A stretch of DNA of 64,000 nt. Source: UBA4732 sp002404095 (GTDB lineage: Bacteria; Planctomycetota; Planctomycetia; Gemmatales; Gemmataceae). This document shows positions 26,110-34,816 of this stretch, piece by piece (position 1 is the first letter of the stretch; each line of letters opens with the position of its first letter). Location of the stretch: positions 1-64,000 of the forward strand of contig DAIPWT010000015.1 in assembly GCA_036783645.1 (NCBI GenBank), read 5' to 3'. The translations under genes were made by a program, and so were the position numbers. The notes beneath the pieces are model-generated. The model searched no databases. It worked only from the letters and a program-made list of their open reading frames with translations, and was not told where the DNA came from.

Positions 26110-27739
26110 AGGCGGCGGCTGATTCGCCGAAAATCGTCGTCGCTTCTTCTTCGTGGAGGGGCGTAATCAAATCATCCGTCTTCAGCTCCACTATGAGCTT
26201 GACCTCGCCGGCCCGCACCGCCTTGACGTGAAACTTGTAAGTATTTTCCTTGCCCGCGGCGAGGACGGCCAACGGCGCGAACGTGAACCTCTGTTTCTCT
26301 TGCGTCGCCTCGGTCGGACCCTCTTTGCGCACTACCTGCATTTTTTCCGGCACGACCACCGTCAACTGCAAGTTCTTCGCGTCGCCGTTGCCGCGGTTCA
26401 TCACGCGAATGACGTAATCACCCTCGCTATCGACCGCCAACTTGTCCTTCGAGTCGATTTCCACGTGGATTCCCGCCGCGCCCTCGAACTGCGTCTTCGC
26501 CTCGGCATGGGCGGTGACGCCGCGATCCGCCTTGGCCGTCACGCGGTTGACGACCTCGCCCTCCTTGGCAATTTGCAGTTCGACAGTCAGAGTTTTATTG
26601 CGATTCGGCGGGGCCTCGCCTAAAAGCCAATGGATTTGCCTGTCTTGCATTCGGCCGCCGTCCGAAGCGCTGATGAACTTCGCGCCCTCCGGCAATTCAT
26701 CAAATACCTCGACATGCGTAAGCGCGATGGCGCCGTGGTTGGAGACGGTTATTTCATACTTTGTCGGTACATTAAGGAGTGCTTTCTGCGGTCTCGTCAC
26801 GGCGATGGTCAGCTTCGGTTCGAGAACGCGCACCTTCCAGGTCGCCCTTTCCCGGCAGCCGTCGCCGGCCGTGGCCTGGGCGACGTTCTCCTGGTCGCCT
26901 ACCTCTTTGGCAACGGCGCTGTAATCGTTCTTCCACGTTTGGCCGGGCCGCAGCGCCGCGACGGCGGGCCAGGTTAGGGTATTTCCGGCTTGTTCTCCCG
27001 CACGCGGAAGGTGTTGCAGTCCGGCCGGCAGGCTGTCGCTCACCTCGACGTTGAGCGCGTCCGCCGTTCCCACGTTGACCACTTCCAGTTGAAATTGGAT
27101 GATGTCGTTGAGCAGAGCCTGACTCGGCCCCGTCATGCGCAGCCGTAATGCCGCTTTCGGCATCGCCGTCGGTGGCGTCGGCGCGGCTGGGGCGGTTGGC
27201 AACGGCGGCGCCTCTGCGCCGATATGGGTGCGCACCGACTCGCCGTGTTCAAACTGCACACGGGCGGTTAAGTCCACGTCGCTGGCGCCGGACGGCTTCA
27301 GCGTCAACAGGAGTTCCTTGGACGCGCCGGTTTGCAGCGTCTCCAGTTCCCAGATCACTGGCCCGTCATGCGACGACGGCTCCGGGGAAGCGCGGACAAA
27401 AGCGGCATTGGCCGGCAGCGGCGCGCGAACCACGACATGATGCGCGGCCGCTCTTGAGAGATTTTCGACAAGGATGCGGTAATCAATTTCCTGTCCAGGC
27501 GCCGAAGCGGCCGGGGCGCGCACGTGGAGCGACACCACCGGCGTGGGCGGGTCGGCCGGCTCAGCAGCGCTCATCGGCCCAATGGGGGAGATCGGTGGCG
27601 CACCGACAAGCGGCGGCTCCTGCGACTGCGCCAAGCGAAACGGCTGCGCCCATACGCCCGCCGACGGCGGCAGTACGCCGGCGAGGAGGGCCAGCACCAC
27701 CAGCAGAGCTTGCCGCGACGCATGATGCGTACTGTCCAT
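26090..27739 (-). CDS. Secreted DUF11/CARDB-type repeat protein
   Basis: The predicted protein has 549 residues with an N-terminal signal peptide (LLVVLALLAGVLPPSAGVWAQ). It contains about four Ig-like DUF11 units, recognisable by the ITVSNHGAIALTHVEVFDELPEGAKFISAS type of strand pattern and repeated VxNxGxxxAxNVxVxDxLPxG. Such domains are stalks or adhesive modules in envelope proteins, and no enzymatic motif is seen. The last six codons (GEPGA plus stop) come from a palindrome. AAGGAG lies upstream of the ATG. Confidence 0.85.
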   Translation of the reverse strand: MDSTHHASRQALLVVLALLAGVLPPSAGVWAQPFRLAQSQEPPLVGAPPISPIGPMSAAEPADPPTPVVSLHVRAPAASAPGQEIDYRILVENLSRAAAHHVVVRAPLPANAAFVRASPEPSSHDGPVIWELETLQTGASKELLLTLKPSGASDVDLTARVQFEHGESVRTHIGAEAPPLPTAPAAPTPPTAMPKAALRLRMTGPSQALLNDIIQFQLEVVNVGTADALNVEVSDSLPAGLQHLPRAGEQAGNTLTWPAVAALRPGQTWKNDYSAVAKEVGDQENVAQATAGDGCRERATWKVRVLEPKLTIAVTRPQKALLNVPTKYEITVSNHGAIALTHVEVFDELPEGAKFISASDGGRMQDRQIHWLLGEAPPNRNKTLTVELQIAKEGEVVNRVTAKADRGVTAHAEAKTQFEGAAGIHVEIDSKDKLAVDSEGDYVIRVMNRGNGDAKNLQLTVVVPEKMQVVRKEGPTEATQEKQRFTFAPLAVLAAGKENTYKFHVKAVRAGEVKLIVELKTDDLITPLHEEEATTIFGESAAALGEPGA

Positions 27740-27818
27740 CCGTTCACACTCCTTCGACCTGTCATCCGGCTACGACTGAATGCTGATTGTCGTCTTTTCG
27801 GTCCGCCGTGTCTGCCCG

Positions 27819-27909
27819 GATTTCAGCAGTGGGGTGTAGGGGCGGGGTTTCCCCGCCCTTGGCGTCGCAGGGCGGGGAAACCCCGCCCCTACACCCCACT
27901 GCTGAAATC
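27819..27909. repeat. Perfect 41-bp inverted repeat, GGGGCGGGGTTTCCCCGCCC family
   Basis: The arms 27819-27859 and 27869-27909 are exact complements with a 9-base loop. The core TAGGGGCGGGGTTTCCCC recurs in variant form inside the aminopeptidase gene at 61428-61513. It sits in the divergent gap between the DUF11 and sppA genes, just ahead of the sppA promoter. Confidence 0.92.
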
Positions 27910-27935
27910 GAGACACTACCGCCCATATGCCTTCC

Positions 27936-27964
27936 TTGACAGGTTGCGCGCCATCGCTTACACT
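27936..27964 (+). promoter_or_regulatory. Sigma70-type promoter of sppA
   Basis: TTGACA at 27936-27941, a 17-base spacer, and TACACT at 27959-27964. The predicted start near 27971 gives a short leader of about 25 bases containing the CACGGAGAA ribosome-binding site of the ATG at 27996. Confidence 0.6.
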
Positions 27965-27995
27965 CGCAAATCAAACACCCCTCACGGAGAAACGT

Positions 27996-29795
27996 ATGTC
28001 GATCCGCCAATATGTTGCGCTGGCCCTCATGGGGTTGGCCGCCCTGCCGTTCACGACCGTCCGCGTCCGCGCCGCCGAAGAGGCCGCGCCCGTGGCGGCC
28101 CACATCAAGCTGTCCGGCGACCTCAACGAAGCGCCCGTCAGTAGCGACTCACTCTTCGGCGCCGCCGCCGAAAACTTCAAGAGCAAGCTCGATCGCATCC
28201 ATAAGGCCGCCAAGGACGACGCCGTCAAGGCGCTCTATCTGGAAATCGACGGCGTCAGCATGGGTTGGGGCAAGCTCGATGAGTTGACGCGGGCCGTCGC
28301 CGAGTTCCGCAAGACCGGCAAGAAAGCGTTCGCCTACATGGAAGGCGGCGACGCCAAGGAATATCTACTCGCCACGTCCTGCGATGAGATTTGCGTCCCG
28401 GAATCCGGCTGGATCATGCTCACCGGCGTCCGCGCCGAGGTGTCCTTTTACAAGGATCTGCTAGACAAAATCGGCGTCAAGGCCGACATCCTGCGCATGG
28501 GCGAAGCCAAGTCCGCGGCCGAGCCGTACACGCAGACCAAGATGAGCGAGGCCAGCCATAAGCAACTCGAAGGCGTCCTTGACGACTTCTACGAGAACAG
28601 CATGGTCGGCCGCATTGTCAAAAATCGCGGCGAAAAGAAGTTCACCGCCGAGCAGGTCAAGAAGATTATCGACAACGGCCCTTACGCCGCGCACGCCGCC
28701 GAGAAGACCGGCCTTATCGACCGCGTTGTGTATCAGAAAGATTTCGAGGAGTCATTCAAAGAGACGCTGAAGGCCGACGGCGTTACGATCACGCGCAACT
28801 ACGGACAAACGAAGTCCGAGGAACTCGACCTATCCAGCCCCTTCGCGATCTTCAAACTGATGTCGCCGTCAAAGGGCGCCTCATCGAGCAACAAGCCGAA
28901 GATCGCGGTGATCTACGCCACGGGCGTCATCAACTCGGGCAAGAGTAGCGAGAGCTTTTTCGGCGAATCGTCGTGCGGCTCGCAGACGATGATCGCGGCC
29001 ATCCGCCAGGCCGAGAACGATAAGACGGTCAAGGCGATCGTGTTGCGCGTGGACAGCCCCGGCGGTTCGGCCCTGGCGAGCGACTTGATCTGGGCCGAGG
29101 TGACGCGCTGCAAGAAGCCGGTGATCGCCAGCATGTCGGACGTGGCGGCCAGCGGCGGTTACTACATCGCCATGCCGGCTCAGAAGATCATCGCCGAGCC
29201 AGGCACTATTACAGGTTCCATCGGCGTATTCGGCGGCAAGATGGCCCTCGAAGGCGTCTACGACAAGATCGGCATTCACACCGAAGTGATTTCGCGCGGC
29301 GCCAACGCCGGCATCTTCTCCTCGACGTTCCCCTTCAACCCCTCCGAAAAGGAGGCGATGACCGCGTTGATCCACGACGCCTACGACCAGTTCCTGGACA
29401 AAGCGATCGCGGGGCGAACGAAAGCGGGCGTGAAGATCACGCGCAAGGAGTTGGAGGCCGTCGCGGGCGGCCGCATCTGGACGGGCCGGCAGGCGAAGGA
29501 AAAAGGTCTGGTGGACGAACTAGGCAATCTCAACGACGCAGTGGCGGCGGCGAAGAAGGCGGCAGGCGTTGCGGAGGGAAAAGATCTTGAACTGTTGATA
29601 TTGCCGAAGCCGCGCAGCTTCATCGACATGTTGATGGACGCCAAATCGGAGACGCGGGCGCCGATGATGCGATTGCTGCCGATGTTGCGCGAGGCGCCGG
29701 AACTGGCGCCGAAGCTACGGGCGGTGGAGGGATTCCTGCGCATGCGCGGCGAACCCGTCTGGCTGATGGAGCCGTGCCAGATTAGCGTGCGATAG
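27996..29795 (+). CDS. sppA: Signal peptide peptidase SppA (67K type)
   Basis: The predicted protein has 599 residues from the ATG at 27996 with signal peptide ALALMGLAALPFTTVRVRA. It has the tandem ClpP/crotonase-like halves of the long SppA. The N-half carries a lysine in MGEAKSAAEPYTQTKMS (near residue 171), the expected general base. The C-half has the nucleophile Ser in SDVAASGGYYIA (near 386), then GTITGSIGVFGGK. It cleaves leftover signal peptides in the membrane. Hydrophobic membrane character is weak apart from the signal. A palindrome follows the stop. Confidence 0.94.
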   Translation: MSIRQYVALALMGLAALPFTTVRVRAAEEAAPVAAHIKLSGDLNEAPVSSDSLFGAAAENFKSKLDRIHKAAKDDAVKALYLEIDGVSMGWGKLDELTRAVAEFRKTGKKAFAYMEGGDAKEYLLATSCDEICVPESGWIMLTGVRAEVSFYKDLLDKIGVKADILRMGEAKSAAEPYTQTKMSEASHKQLEGVLDDFYENSMVGRIVKNRGEKKFTAEQVKKIIDNGPYAAHAAEKTGLIDRVVYQKDFEESFKETLKADGVTITRNYGQTKSEELDLSSPFAIFKLMSPSKGASSSNKPKIAVIYATGVINSGKSSESFFGESSCGSQTMIAAIRQAENDKTVKAIVLRVDSPGGSALASDLIWAEVTRCKKPVIASMSDVAASGGYYIAMPAQKIIAEPGTITGSIGVFGGKMALEGVYDKIGIHTEVISRGANAGIFSSTFPFNPSEKEAMTALIHDAYDQFLDKAIAGRTKAGVKITRKELEAVAGGRIWTGRQAKEKGLVDELGNLNDAVAAAKKAAGVAEGKDLELLILPKPRSFIDMLMDAKSETRAPMMRLLPMLREAPELAPKLRAVEGFLRMRGEPVWLMEPCQISVR

Positions 29796-29825
29796 TTATT
29801 TCCGCGTGCGCTTATTGTTTCCACA

Positions 29826-29895
29826 ATCGTTTAGCCGCGACCCGAAGGGGGAGCGCGAGGCAGACGCGCTCCCCTTCGGGTCGCGGCTAAACGAT
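29826..29895. repeat. 31-bp inverted repeat, TTTAGCCGCGACCCGAAG family, copy 1
   Basis: The left arm (29826-29857, with one extra G) and the right arm (29865-29895) pair around a short loop. The arm sequence is nearly identical to that at 59361-59419. It lies between sppA and the next small gene. Confidence 0.88.
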
Positions 29896-29921
29896 GTCAC
29901 AAACGCGATTCCTCTATACCA

Positions 29922-30302
29922 ATGGCGCGCTGCGAACAAGGATATCTGTGTCAGATATGCGGCCTCGAAGTGGCCGAAATCACCGAATCGGACCTTTATT
30001 TGCGCTATGTGCTGGGCGAAACGCCGCCGGAACAACTGCACCTCCTGCCCGATGTTCACATCCGCTGCAACCCGTCGATGGCCCAGTACATAGTCGATGC
30101 CGCGTTTCCGCCGGTCGTCTGCGACGGCCCGTTTGCCAAGACCTTTCTCGACGCCGCCTATGTGGCGGAGGAAGAGGCGCGCGTGACGCGCGGCTGGCGC
30201 CGGCTGCAGGAACTGCCGACTTTGGGTATCCCTATCATCGACTATCCTCTGACAACCGCTCGTACTGACTCTGAAAGCGAACCAGAGCCTCGTCCGGATT
30301 GA
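29922..30302 (+). CDS. Conserved-looking hypothetical protein with CxxC
   Basis: The predicted protein has 126 residues. It starts MARCEQGYLCQICGLEVAEITESDLYLRYVLGE; the CQIC knuckle and an early Cys could bind zinc. Tryptophan and acidic residues are spread evenly and codon use fits the neighbours, which supports a real gene. The 3' end overlaps the convergent gene by 68 bases, so one of the two ends may be misplaced. No function can be given. Confidence 0.6.
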   Translation: MARCEQGYLCQICGLEVAEITESDLYLRYVLGETPPEQLHLLPDVHIRCNPSMAQYIVDAAFPPVVCDGPFAKTFLDAAYVAEEEARVTRGWRRLQELPTLGIPIIDYPLTTARTDSESEPEPRPD

Positions 30303-30669
30303 GATTAAACACGGTCTTTCCGGTGGTTCGCCATTGCCCGGCGTGAAAAAAGAAGACGGCGGAGGCGTTGCGCAAGTTGCCGACGGCGGCCACGCCCTCC
30401 ATGTCGCCGCCCTCGACGGCCTCGAATTCGATGACGACGCCGGCCAGGGCCGTCAGACTGCCGGTGGCGCGTTCGCGGGCGAATTCGACGGCCGACTCCC
30501 ACTCGCACGCCTTCCAACGCAGGCCGCGCGGCTTACCGCTGGCGGCCGCCGCGGCGAAGAAAGCGTCTTGCAATTGCGGCCGCTGTTGGAGAAACAGGTT
30601 GCGGACGTTGCGCCCCTGCCGCCCTGCTGCCAGCATCCGCCATAGCCTTATCCACGGCCATTCCATCAT
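30235..30669 (-). CDS. Hypothetical protein
   Basis: The predicted protein has 144 residues from the ATG at 30669 (MMEWPWIRLWRML), which has a good GAGGGG ribosome-binding site; the longer upstream frame does not. The central SAVEFARERATGSLTALAGVVIEFEAVEGGDMEGVAAVGNLRNASAVFFFHAGQWRTTGK part (two stretches read together) is a regular beta-rich domain. I do not recognise the family. It converges on and overlaps the preceding gene by 68 bases. Confidence 0.62.
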   Translation of the reverse strand: MMEWPWIRLWRMLAAGRQGRNVRNLFLQQRPQLQDAFFAAAAASGKPRGLRWKACEWESAVEFARERATGSLTALAGVVIEFEAVEGGDMEGVAAVGNLRNASAVFFFHAGQWRTTGKTVFNLNPDEALVRFQSQYERLSEDSR

Positions 30670-30971
30670 TGTCCCCCTCATGTTGATCTTTTTCATCGTC
30701 ACGGCCTTCGCCGTCCGGGCTGCGAAGGACTCTGGCGATTTCCACGCTATGAGTATAATAAGCGAACAGAGAGGGAAGGGCGTCCGGCGTCCCCCTTGTA
30801 GCAGTTTCCCGCCGTCCCGGCTTGGAATAGTCAAAAAGTGCATAGGCGCAACAGTAATTACCGGCCGGCTTGACAAGGCGCGGCGGAACACGGCACAGTC
30901 CAAGTGATCAGACCCCTTGGCCCTCCGGGGGCTAACGCCGCCGGCTCGCCAGGAGATCGAGAGTACCCGCC
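30670..30971. other. Divergent intergenic region
   Basis: About 300 bases between the hypothetical gene and the PSCyt1 gene. It contains TTGACA at 30870-30875 but no convincing -10 box at 17-18 bases. No gene was seen. Confidence 0.4.
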
Positions 30972-33968
30972 ATGATGAATGCGCCTGCCGCCGCTATTCT
31001 CGTGTGGATGCTCGGGGCGGGGGTTCTATCCGCCGGAGAGCCGGCCCTCTTTTCGGATCGTGTCGCGCCGCTGCTGCGACAGCGCTGCGCGTCGTGTCAC
31101 AATCCCACGAAGAAAAGCGGCGGCCTCGATCTGACGACGCGCGAGCGCTTGCTGGCCGGCGGCAACACGGGGCCGGCTGTCAAACCGGGCGCCGCCGCGG
31201 ATAGTTTGCTCCTACAGATGGTCGTCGGCGCCGAAGCGAAGATGCCGAAGAAAGGCGCCAAACTCACGGCCGACGAAGCGGCTTCGCTGCGCCAATGGAT
31301 CGACGACAGCGCGCCGTGGCCGAGGGGCGTGACGGTCGTGGCGGACAAGCCGGCGCCGGCCAACGATGACTGGTGGTCGCTGCGGCCGCTCTCTCGGCCG
31401 GCCGTGCCAGCCGTCAAGGACAAGGCGTGGGGCCGCACGCCCATCGACGCCTTCGTACTCGCCGCGATGGAAGCGAGGGGACTGCACCCGTCGCCGCCCG
31501 CCGACAAAACCAAGCTGTTGCGCCGCGTGACGTTCGACCTGATCGGCCTGCCGCCCACGCCGGAGGAAATCGAGGCCTTCCTCGGCGATAACAGCAAAAA
31601 CGCCTACGAAAAGGTGGTGGATCGACTGCTGGCTTCGCCGCGCTACGGCGAACGCTGGGGCCGCCACTGGCTCGACGTGGTTCACTACGCCGACACGCAC
31701 GGCTACGACAAGGACAAGCGCCGCGATCACGCCTGGCCCTACCGCGATTACGTAATCCGCGCCTTCAACAGCGATAAGCCGTATACGAGATTCATAAAGG
31801 AGCAATTGGCGGGCGACGTACTCTTCCCCGACGATCCCGACGGCGTCGTGGCCACCGGCTTTGTCGTGGCCGGGCCGTGGGATTTCGTCGGCCAGGCCGA
31901 GTTGCGCGAGGGCACGGTGGACAAAGAAAAGACGCGCGTCCTCGACCGCGATGACATGGTAATCAACGCGATTTCGACCTTCGACAGCCTGACCGTCCAC
32001 TGCGCCCGCTGTCACGACCACAAGTTTGACCCCATTCCTCAGAAGGATTATTACCGCCTACAAGCCGTGTTTGCCGGCGTCGAGCGGGCGGACAGGCCGT
32101 TTGCCAGTAAAGAACTCCTGGCGCGGCGCACGCAGCTGGAAGGCCGGCGCAGGCAGATCGCGGACGAACGGGCAGCGCTGCTAAAAACAGCGGGCGAAGT
32201 CTCTAGCCCCGACCTTCTACGCATGGACGGCGAACTCAAGAAGGCCCGCGAGGAACTGGCCGCGTTGCCGTTGCCCGCAGGCGCCCCCAGTCCTAGCAAC
32301 GGCTGGCATAGCGCCATATCGGCGACTCTCGACGTGGAAAAATGGGTGCAAGTCGATCTCGGCAAATCGCTTCCCATCGACGCCGTGCGCCTTATCCCTG
32401 CCCGTCCGACGGACTTCCCCGATACGCCGGGCTTCGGCTTCCCCGTGCGATTCCGCTTAGATGCGTCGGAGGATGCGACGTTTACCAAGCCCGTTCGCAT
32501 CGCCGACCAGACGATGAACGACTACGCCAATCCCGGCGACAGTCCGGTCGTCTTCCGGCCGGCTGGTCAGAGAGCCAGGTACGTCCGCATGACGGCCCAA
32601 CGTCTGTGGAAGCGCACCGGCGATTACGTCTTCGCCCTGGCGGAATTGGAAGTCGAGTCCGCCGGCAAGAACGTCGCCCGCAGCGCCGTCGTGACTTCGC
32701 TCGACTCCATTGAGGCCGGGCGCTGGAGCAATCGCTATCTCGTGGACGGTTACGACAGCCGGGCGTCGCTGCCGGATCTGGCCGATCCGAAGACGCCCGC
32801 TCTTGCACGGCGCCGCGGCGAACTACAGGAACAAATTCAGAAGGTTGAAAAAGAGCGTAAAGTCTTGACCGATGCTTTAGTCGCACCGGCGACGCGCGAC
32901 GGCCTCGCGCGGACGGCGGCGGAGTTGGCCGCGCTCGATCACGACCTTCAGGAGCTGGCAAGGAGCAATCTCGCTTACGCCGTTTCACCTATCCCACCGC
33001 GGCCGATCTACGTCCTGCACCGAGGCGACGTGGAGCAGAAACGCGACTTGGTTACGGCGGGTGCGTTGTCCTGCATTACGGAATTGAAAGCGGACTTTAC
33101 CGGTCTCAAAGCGAACGACGAAGGCGGCCGTCGCGCCGCGTTGGCCGGATGGATCGCCGACGAGCGCAACCCGCTGACGTGGCGCTCCATCGTCAATCGC
33201 GTCTGGCATTACCATTTCGGCCGCGGCCTCGTGGACACACCGAGCGACTTCGGCCGCAACGGCTCACGGCCGACGCATCCCGAATTGCTCGATTGGTTGG
33301 CGGTCGAGTTCCGCGACGGCGGCGGCTCCTTCAAGAAGCTGCACCGCCTTATCGTCCTCAGCGAGGCTTACTGCCAAGCGTCCGCCGACGACCCCGAGGC
33401 GACGAAGATCGACGCCGACGCTCGTTTTCTCTGGCGCATGACCCGGCAACGCCTCGACGCGGAAGAGGTGCGCGATGCGGTGCTGGCGATTAGCGGCAAA
33501 TTGGATCTCACAATGGGCGGGCCGGGCTTCGAGCTGTTCCGCTTCAAAGACGATCATTCGCCGGTCTACGACCACACGGCGGTCGATAAGATCAACGACC
33601 CGGTCAACTGGCGGCGGACGGTCTACCGCTTCACGGTGCGCAGCGTGCCGAACCCGTTCCTCGATTGTCTGGACTGCGCCGATCCGAACGTCAACACGCC
33701 GGTGCGCAACACGACGCTGACGGCGTTGCAGGCGCTGGCGCTGCTTAATGACCCGTTCATATTGAAACAAGCGGACTGTCTCGCGGAGCGATTGCGGAAG
33801 ATCAGCGGCGATCCCGATAAGCAAGCGGAGGGGGCCTACCGGCTGGCGTTTGGCCGACTGCCGACGGCCGACGAGCGCATCGCTTTTGTGGAATACGTTA
33901 CCAAACATGGACTGGCGAAGGCGTGCCGGGTGTTGTTCAATGCGAATGAGTTTGTGTTCGTGGATTGA
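30972..33968 (+). CDS. Planctomycete cytochrome-like PSCyt1/DUF1549/DUF1553 protein
   Basis: The predicted protein has 998 residues. After a signal peptide, a c-type haem motif CASCH (39-43) starts the PSCyt1 domain. DUF1549 follows (TPIDAFVLAAMEARGLHPSP ... ERWGRHWLDVVHYADTHGYD) and DUF1553 forms the C-terminus (NPLTWRSIVNRVWHYHFGRGLVDTPSDFG). Between them, residues around 420-570 (WHSAISATLDVEKWVQVDLG) look like an inserted F5/8-type or discoidin carbohydrate-binding domain, flanked by coiled segments. The usual DUF1501 partner gene is absent downstream. The family is abundant in planctomycetes; its function is not established, though a role in polysaccharide degradation is often proposed. 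Confidence 0.93.
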   Translation: MMNAPAAAILVWMLGAGVLSAGEPALFSDRVAPLLRQRCASCHNPTKKSGGLDLTTRERLLAGGNTGPAVKPGAAADSLLLQMVVGAEAKMPKKGAKLTADEAASLRQWIDDSAPWPRGVTVVADKPAPANDDWWSLRPLSRPAVPAVKDKAWGRTPIDAFVLAAMEARGLHPSPPADKTKLLRRVTFDLIGLPPTPEEIEAFLGDNSKNAYEKVVDRLLASPRYGERWGRHWLDVVHYADTHGYDKDKRRDHAWPYRDYVIRAFNSDKPYTRFIKEQLAGDVLFPDDPDGVVATGFVVAGPWDFVGQAELREGTVDKEKTRVLDRDDMVINAISTFDSLTVHCARCHDHKFDPIPQKDYYRLQAVFAGVERADRPFASKELLARRTQLEGRRRQIADERAALLKTAGEVSSPDLLRMDGELKKAREELAALPLPAGAPSPSNGWHSAISATLDVEKWVQVDLGKSLPIDAVRLIPARPTDFPDTPGFGFPVRFRLDASEDATFTKPVRIADQTMNDYANPGDSPVVFRPAGQRARYVRMTAQRLWKRTGDYVFALAELEVESAGKNVARSAVVTSLDSIEAGRWSNRYLVDGYDSRASLPDLADPKTPALARRRGELQEQIQKVEKERKVLTDALVAPATRDGLARTAAELAALDHDLQELARSNLAYAVSPIPPRPIYVLHRGDVEQKRDLVTAGALSCITELKADFTGLKANDEGGRRAALAGWIADERNPLTWRSIVNRVWHYHFGRGLVDTPSDFGRNGSRPTHPELLDWLAVEFRDGGGSFKKLHRLIVLSEAYCQASADDPEATKIDADARFLWRMTRQRLDAEEVRDAVLAISGKLDLTMGGPGFELFRFKDDHSPVYDHTAVDKINDPVNWRRTVYRFTVRSVPNPFLDCLDCADPNVNTPVRNTTLTALQALALLNDPFILKQADCLAERLRKISGDPDKQAEGAYRLAFGRLPTADERIAFVEYVTKHGLAKACRVLFNANEFVFVD

Positions 33969-34000
33969 GTGAGAGAAGCGGACGTCTGAAGGAGGCGCAT

Positions 34001-34405
34001 ATGGACCTTCCGGATTTTCTAACGCGACACGAATACGGTAACATACGCCTGACGGGCCACCGCATCGACCTAATGCATGTGGTGGACTTCTTGAAGGAGG
34101 GGTGTTCCGCGCAACAGATCCAGGCCGAGTTCCCCACGCTGCCCTTGGATCTCATCCGGCAGACGGCCTCCTTCTACCAGGCGGAGAGAGAAGAGGTGGA
34201 CTCCTATGTGGCCCGCTGTCATGAAGAAATGGATCGGGCCTACGCGGCTTATCAGCCTGGGCCGGGAGTACTCAAAGTCCGGCGGCTGATGGAACAACTG
34301 CGGCAAGCGGACGCGGCCCATGCTGCGGATCCTACCTGGGCTACGCTTTCAATCGGGGAGAAGCTGCGACGGGTCGAGGCGGAAGAATGCTCCAAGACGG
34401 GGTGA
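34001..34405 (+). CDS. DUF433-type antitoxin
   Basis: The predicted protein has 134 residues, with GGAGG ahead of the ATG. The N-terminus LTRHEYGNIRLTGHRIDLMHVVDFLKEGCSAQQIQAEFPTLPLDLI (two joined stretches) is the DUF433 winged-helix-like domain, recognised by its GHRI...G.S...I...FP.L.......A pattern. DUF433 proteins are antitoxins of PIN-like toxins. The stop and the next start are 3 bases apart. A C-terminal extension of about 60 residues is longer than the shortest members. Confidence 0.88.
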   Translation: MDLPDFLTRHEYGNIRLTGHRIDLMHVVDFLKEGCSAQQIQAEFPTLPLDLIRQTASFYQAEREEVDSYVARCHEEMDRAYAAYQPGPGVLKVRRLMEQLRQADAAHAADPTWATLSIGEKLRRVEAEECSKTG

Positions 34406-34408
34406 CTC

Positions 34409-34816
34409 GTGCCGTTGCGCTTTCTCCTGGACGAAGACTTACGCGGCTGGGCGCTCTGGCAAGCAATCCGGCGCCACAACGCCGTCAACGTCGATCCCAT
34501 CGACGTGGCCCGCGTCGGGGATCCGGTGGACCTTCCTTTGGGGACGAAAGACCCAGACGTCTTGATCTGGGCGGAACGGTGTTGCCGAATTGTCGTGTCA
34601 CGAGACGAATCCACCATGAAGTCGCACCTCGCCATCCACTTGCGGGCGGGTCATGGCTCGCCCGGCCTCTTCCTTATGCGAAAAAGGAGCCGGTTGTTCG
34701 ACGTGGTGGATTTCCTGGTCGCGGGCGGCGGCATACGCCAGCGAGCCGGCGGACTGGCAGGATCAGTGGTTCAACATTCCTTAACGGGAGCCGATGATGC
34801 GAACGCAAGCGTTTGA
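34409..34816 (+). CDS. DUF5615-like (PIN-like) toxin
   Basis: The predicted protein has 135 residues from a GTG. MPLRFLLDEDLRGWALWQAIRRH carries the LLDEDL acidic motif and the middle VLIWAERCCRIVVSRDESTM carries the second acidic site, as in DUF5615/Mut7-C-like PIN-fold RNases. The order DUF433-DUF5615 is the standard toxin-antitoxin arrangement. The 3' end overlaps the next gene by 20 bases. Confidence 0.84.
   Translation: MPLRFLLDEDLRGWALWQAIRRHNAVNVDPIDVARVGDPVDLPLGTKDPDVLIWAERCCRIVVSRDESTMKSHLAIHLRAGHGSPGLFLMRKRSRLFDVVDFLVAGGGIRQRAGGLAGSVVQHSLTGADDANASV

Noticed and set aside
30870..30899. TTGACA upstream of the PSCyt1 gene
   Set aside because: No acceptable -10 box lies 16-18 bases downstream, so it is not called as a promoter.
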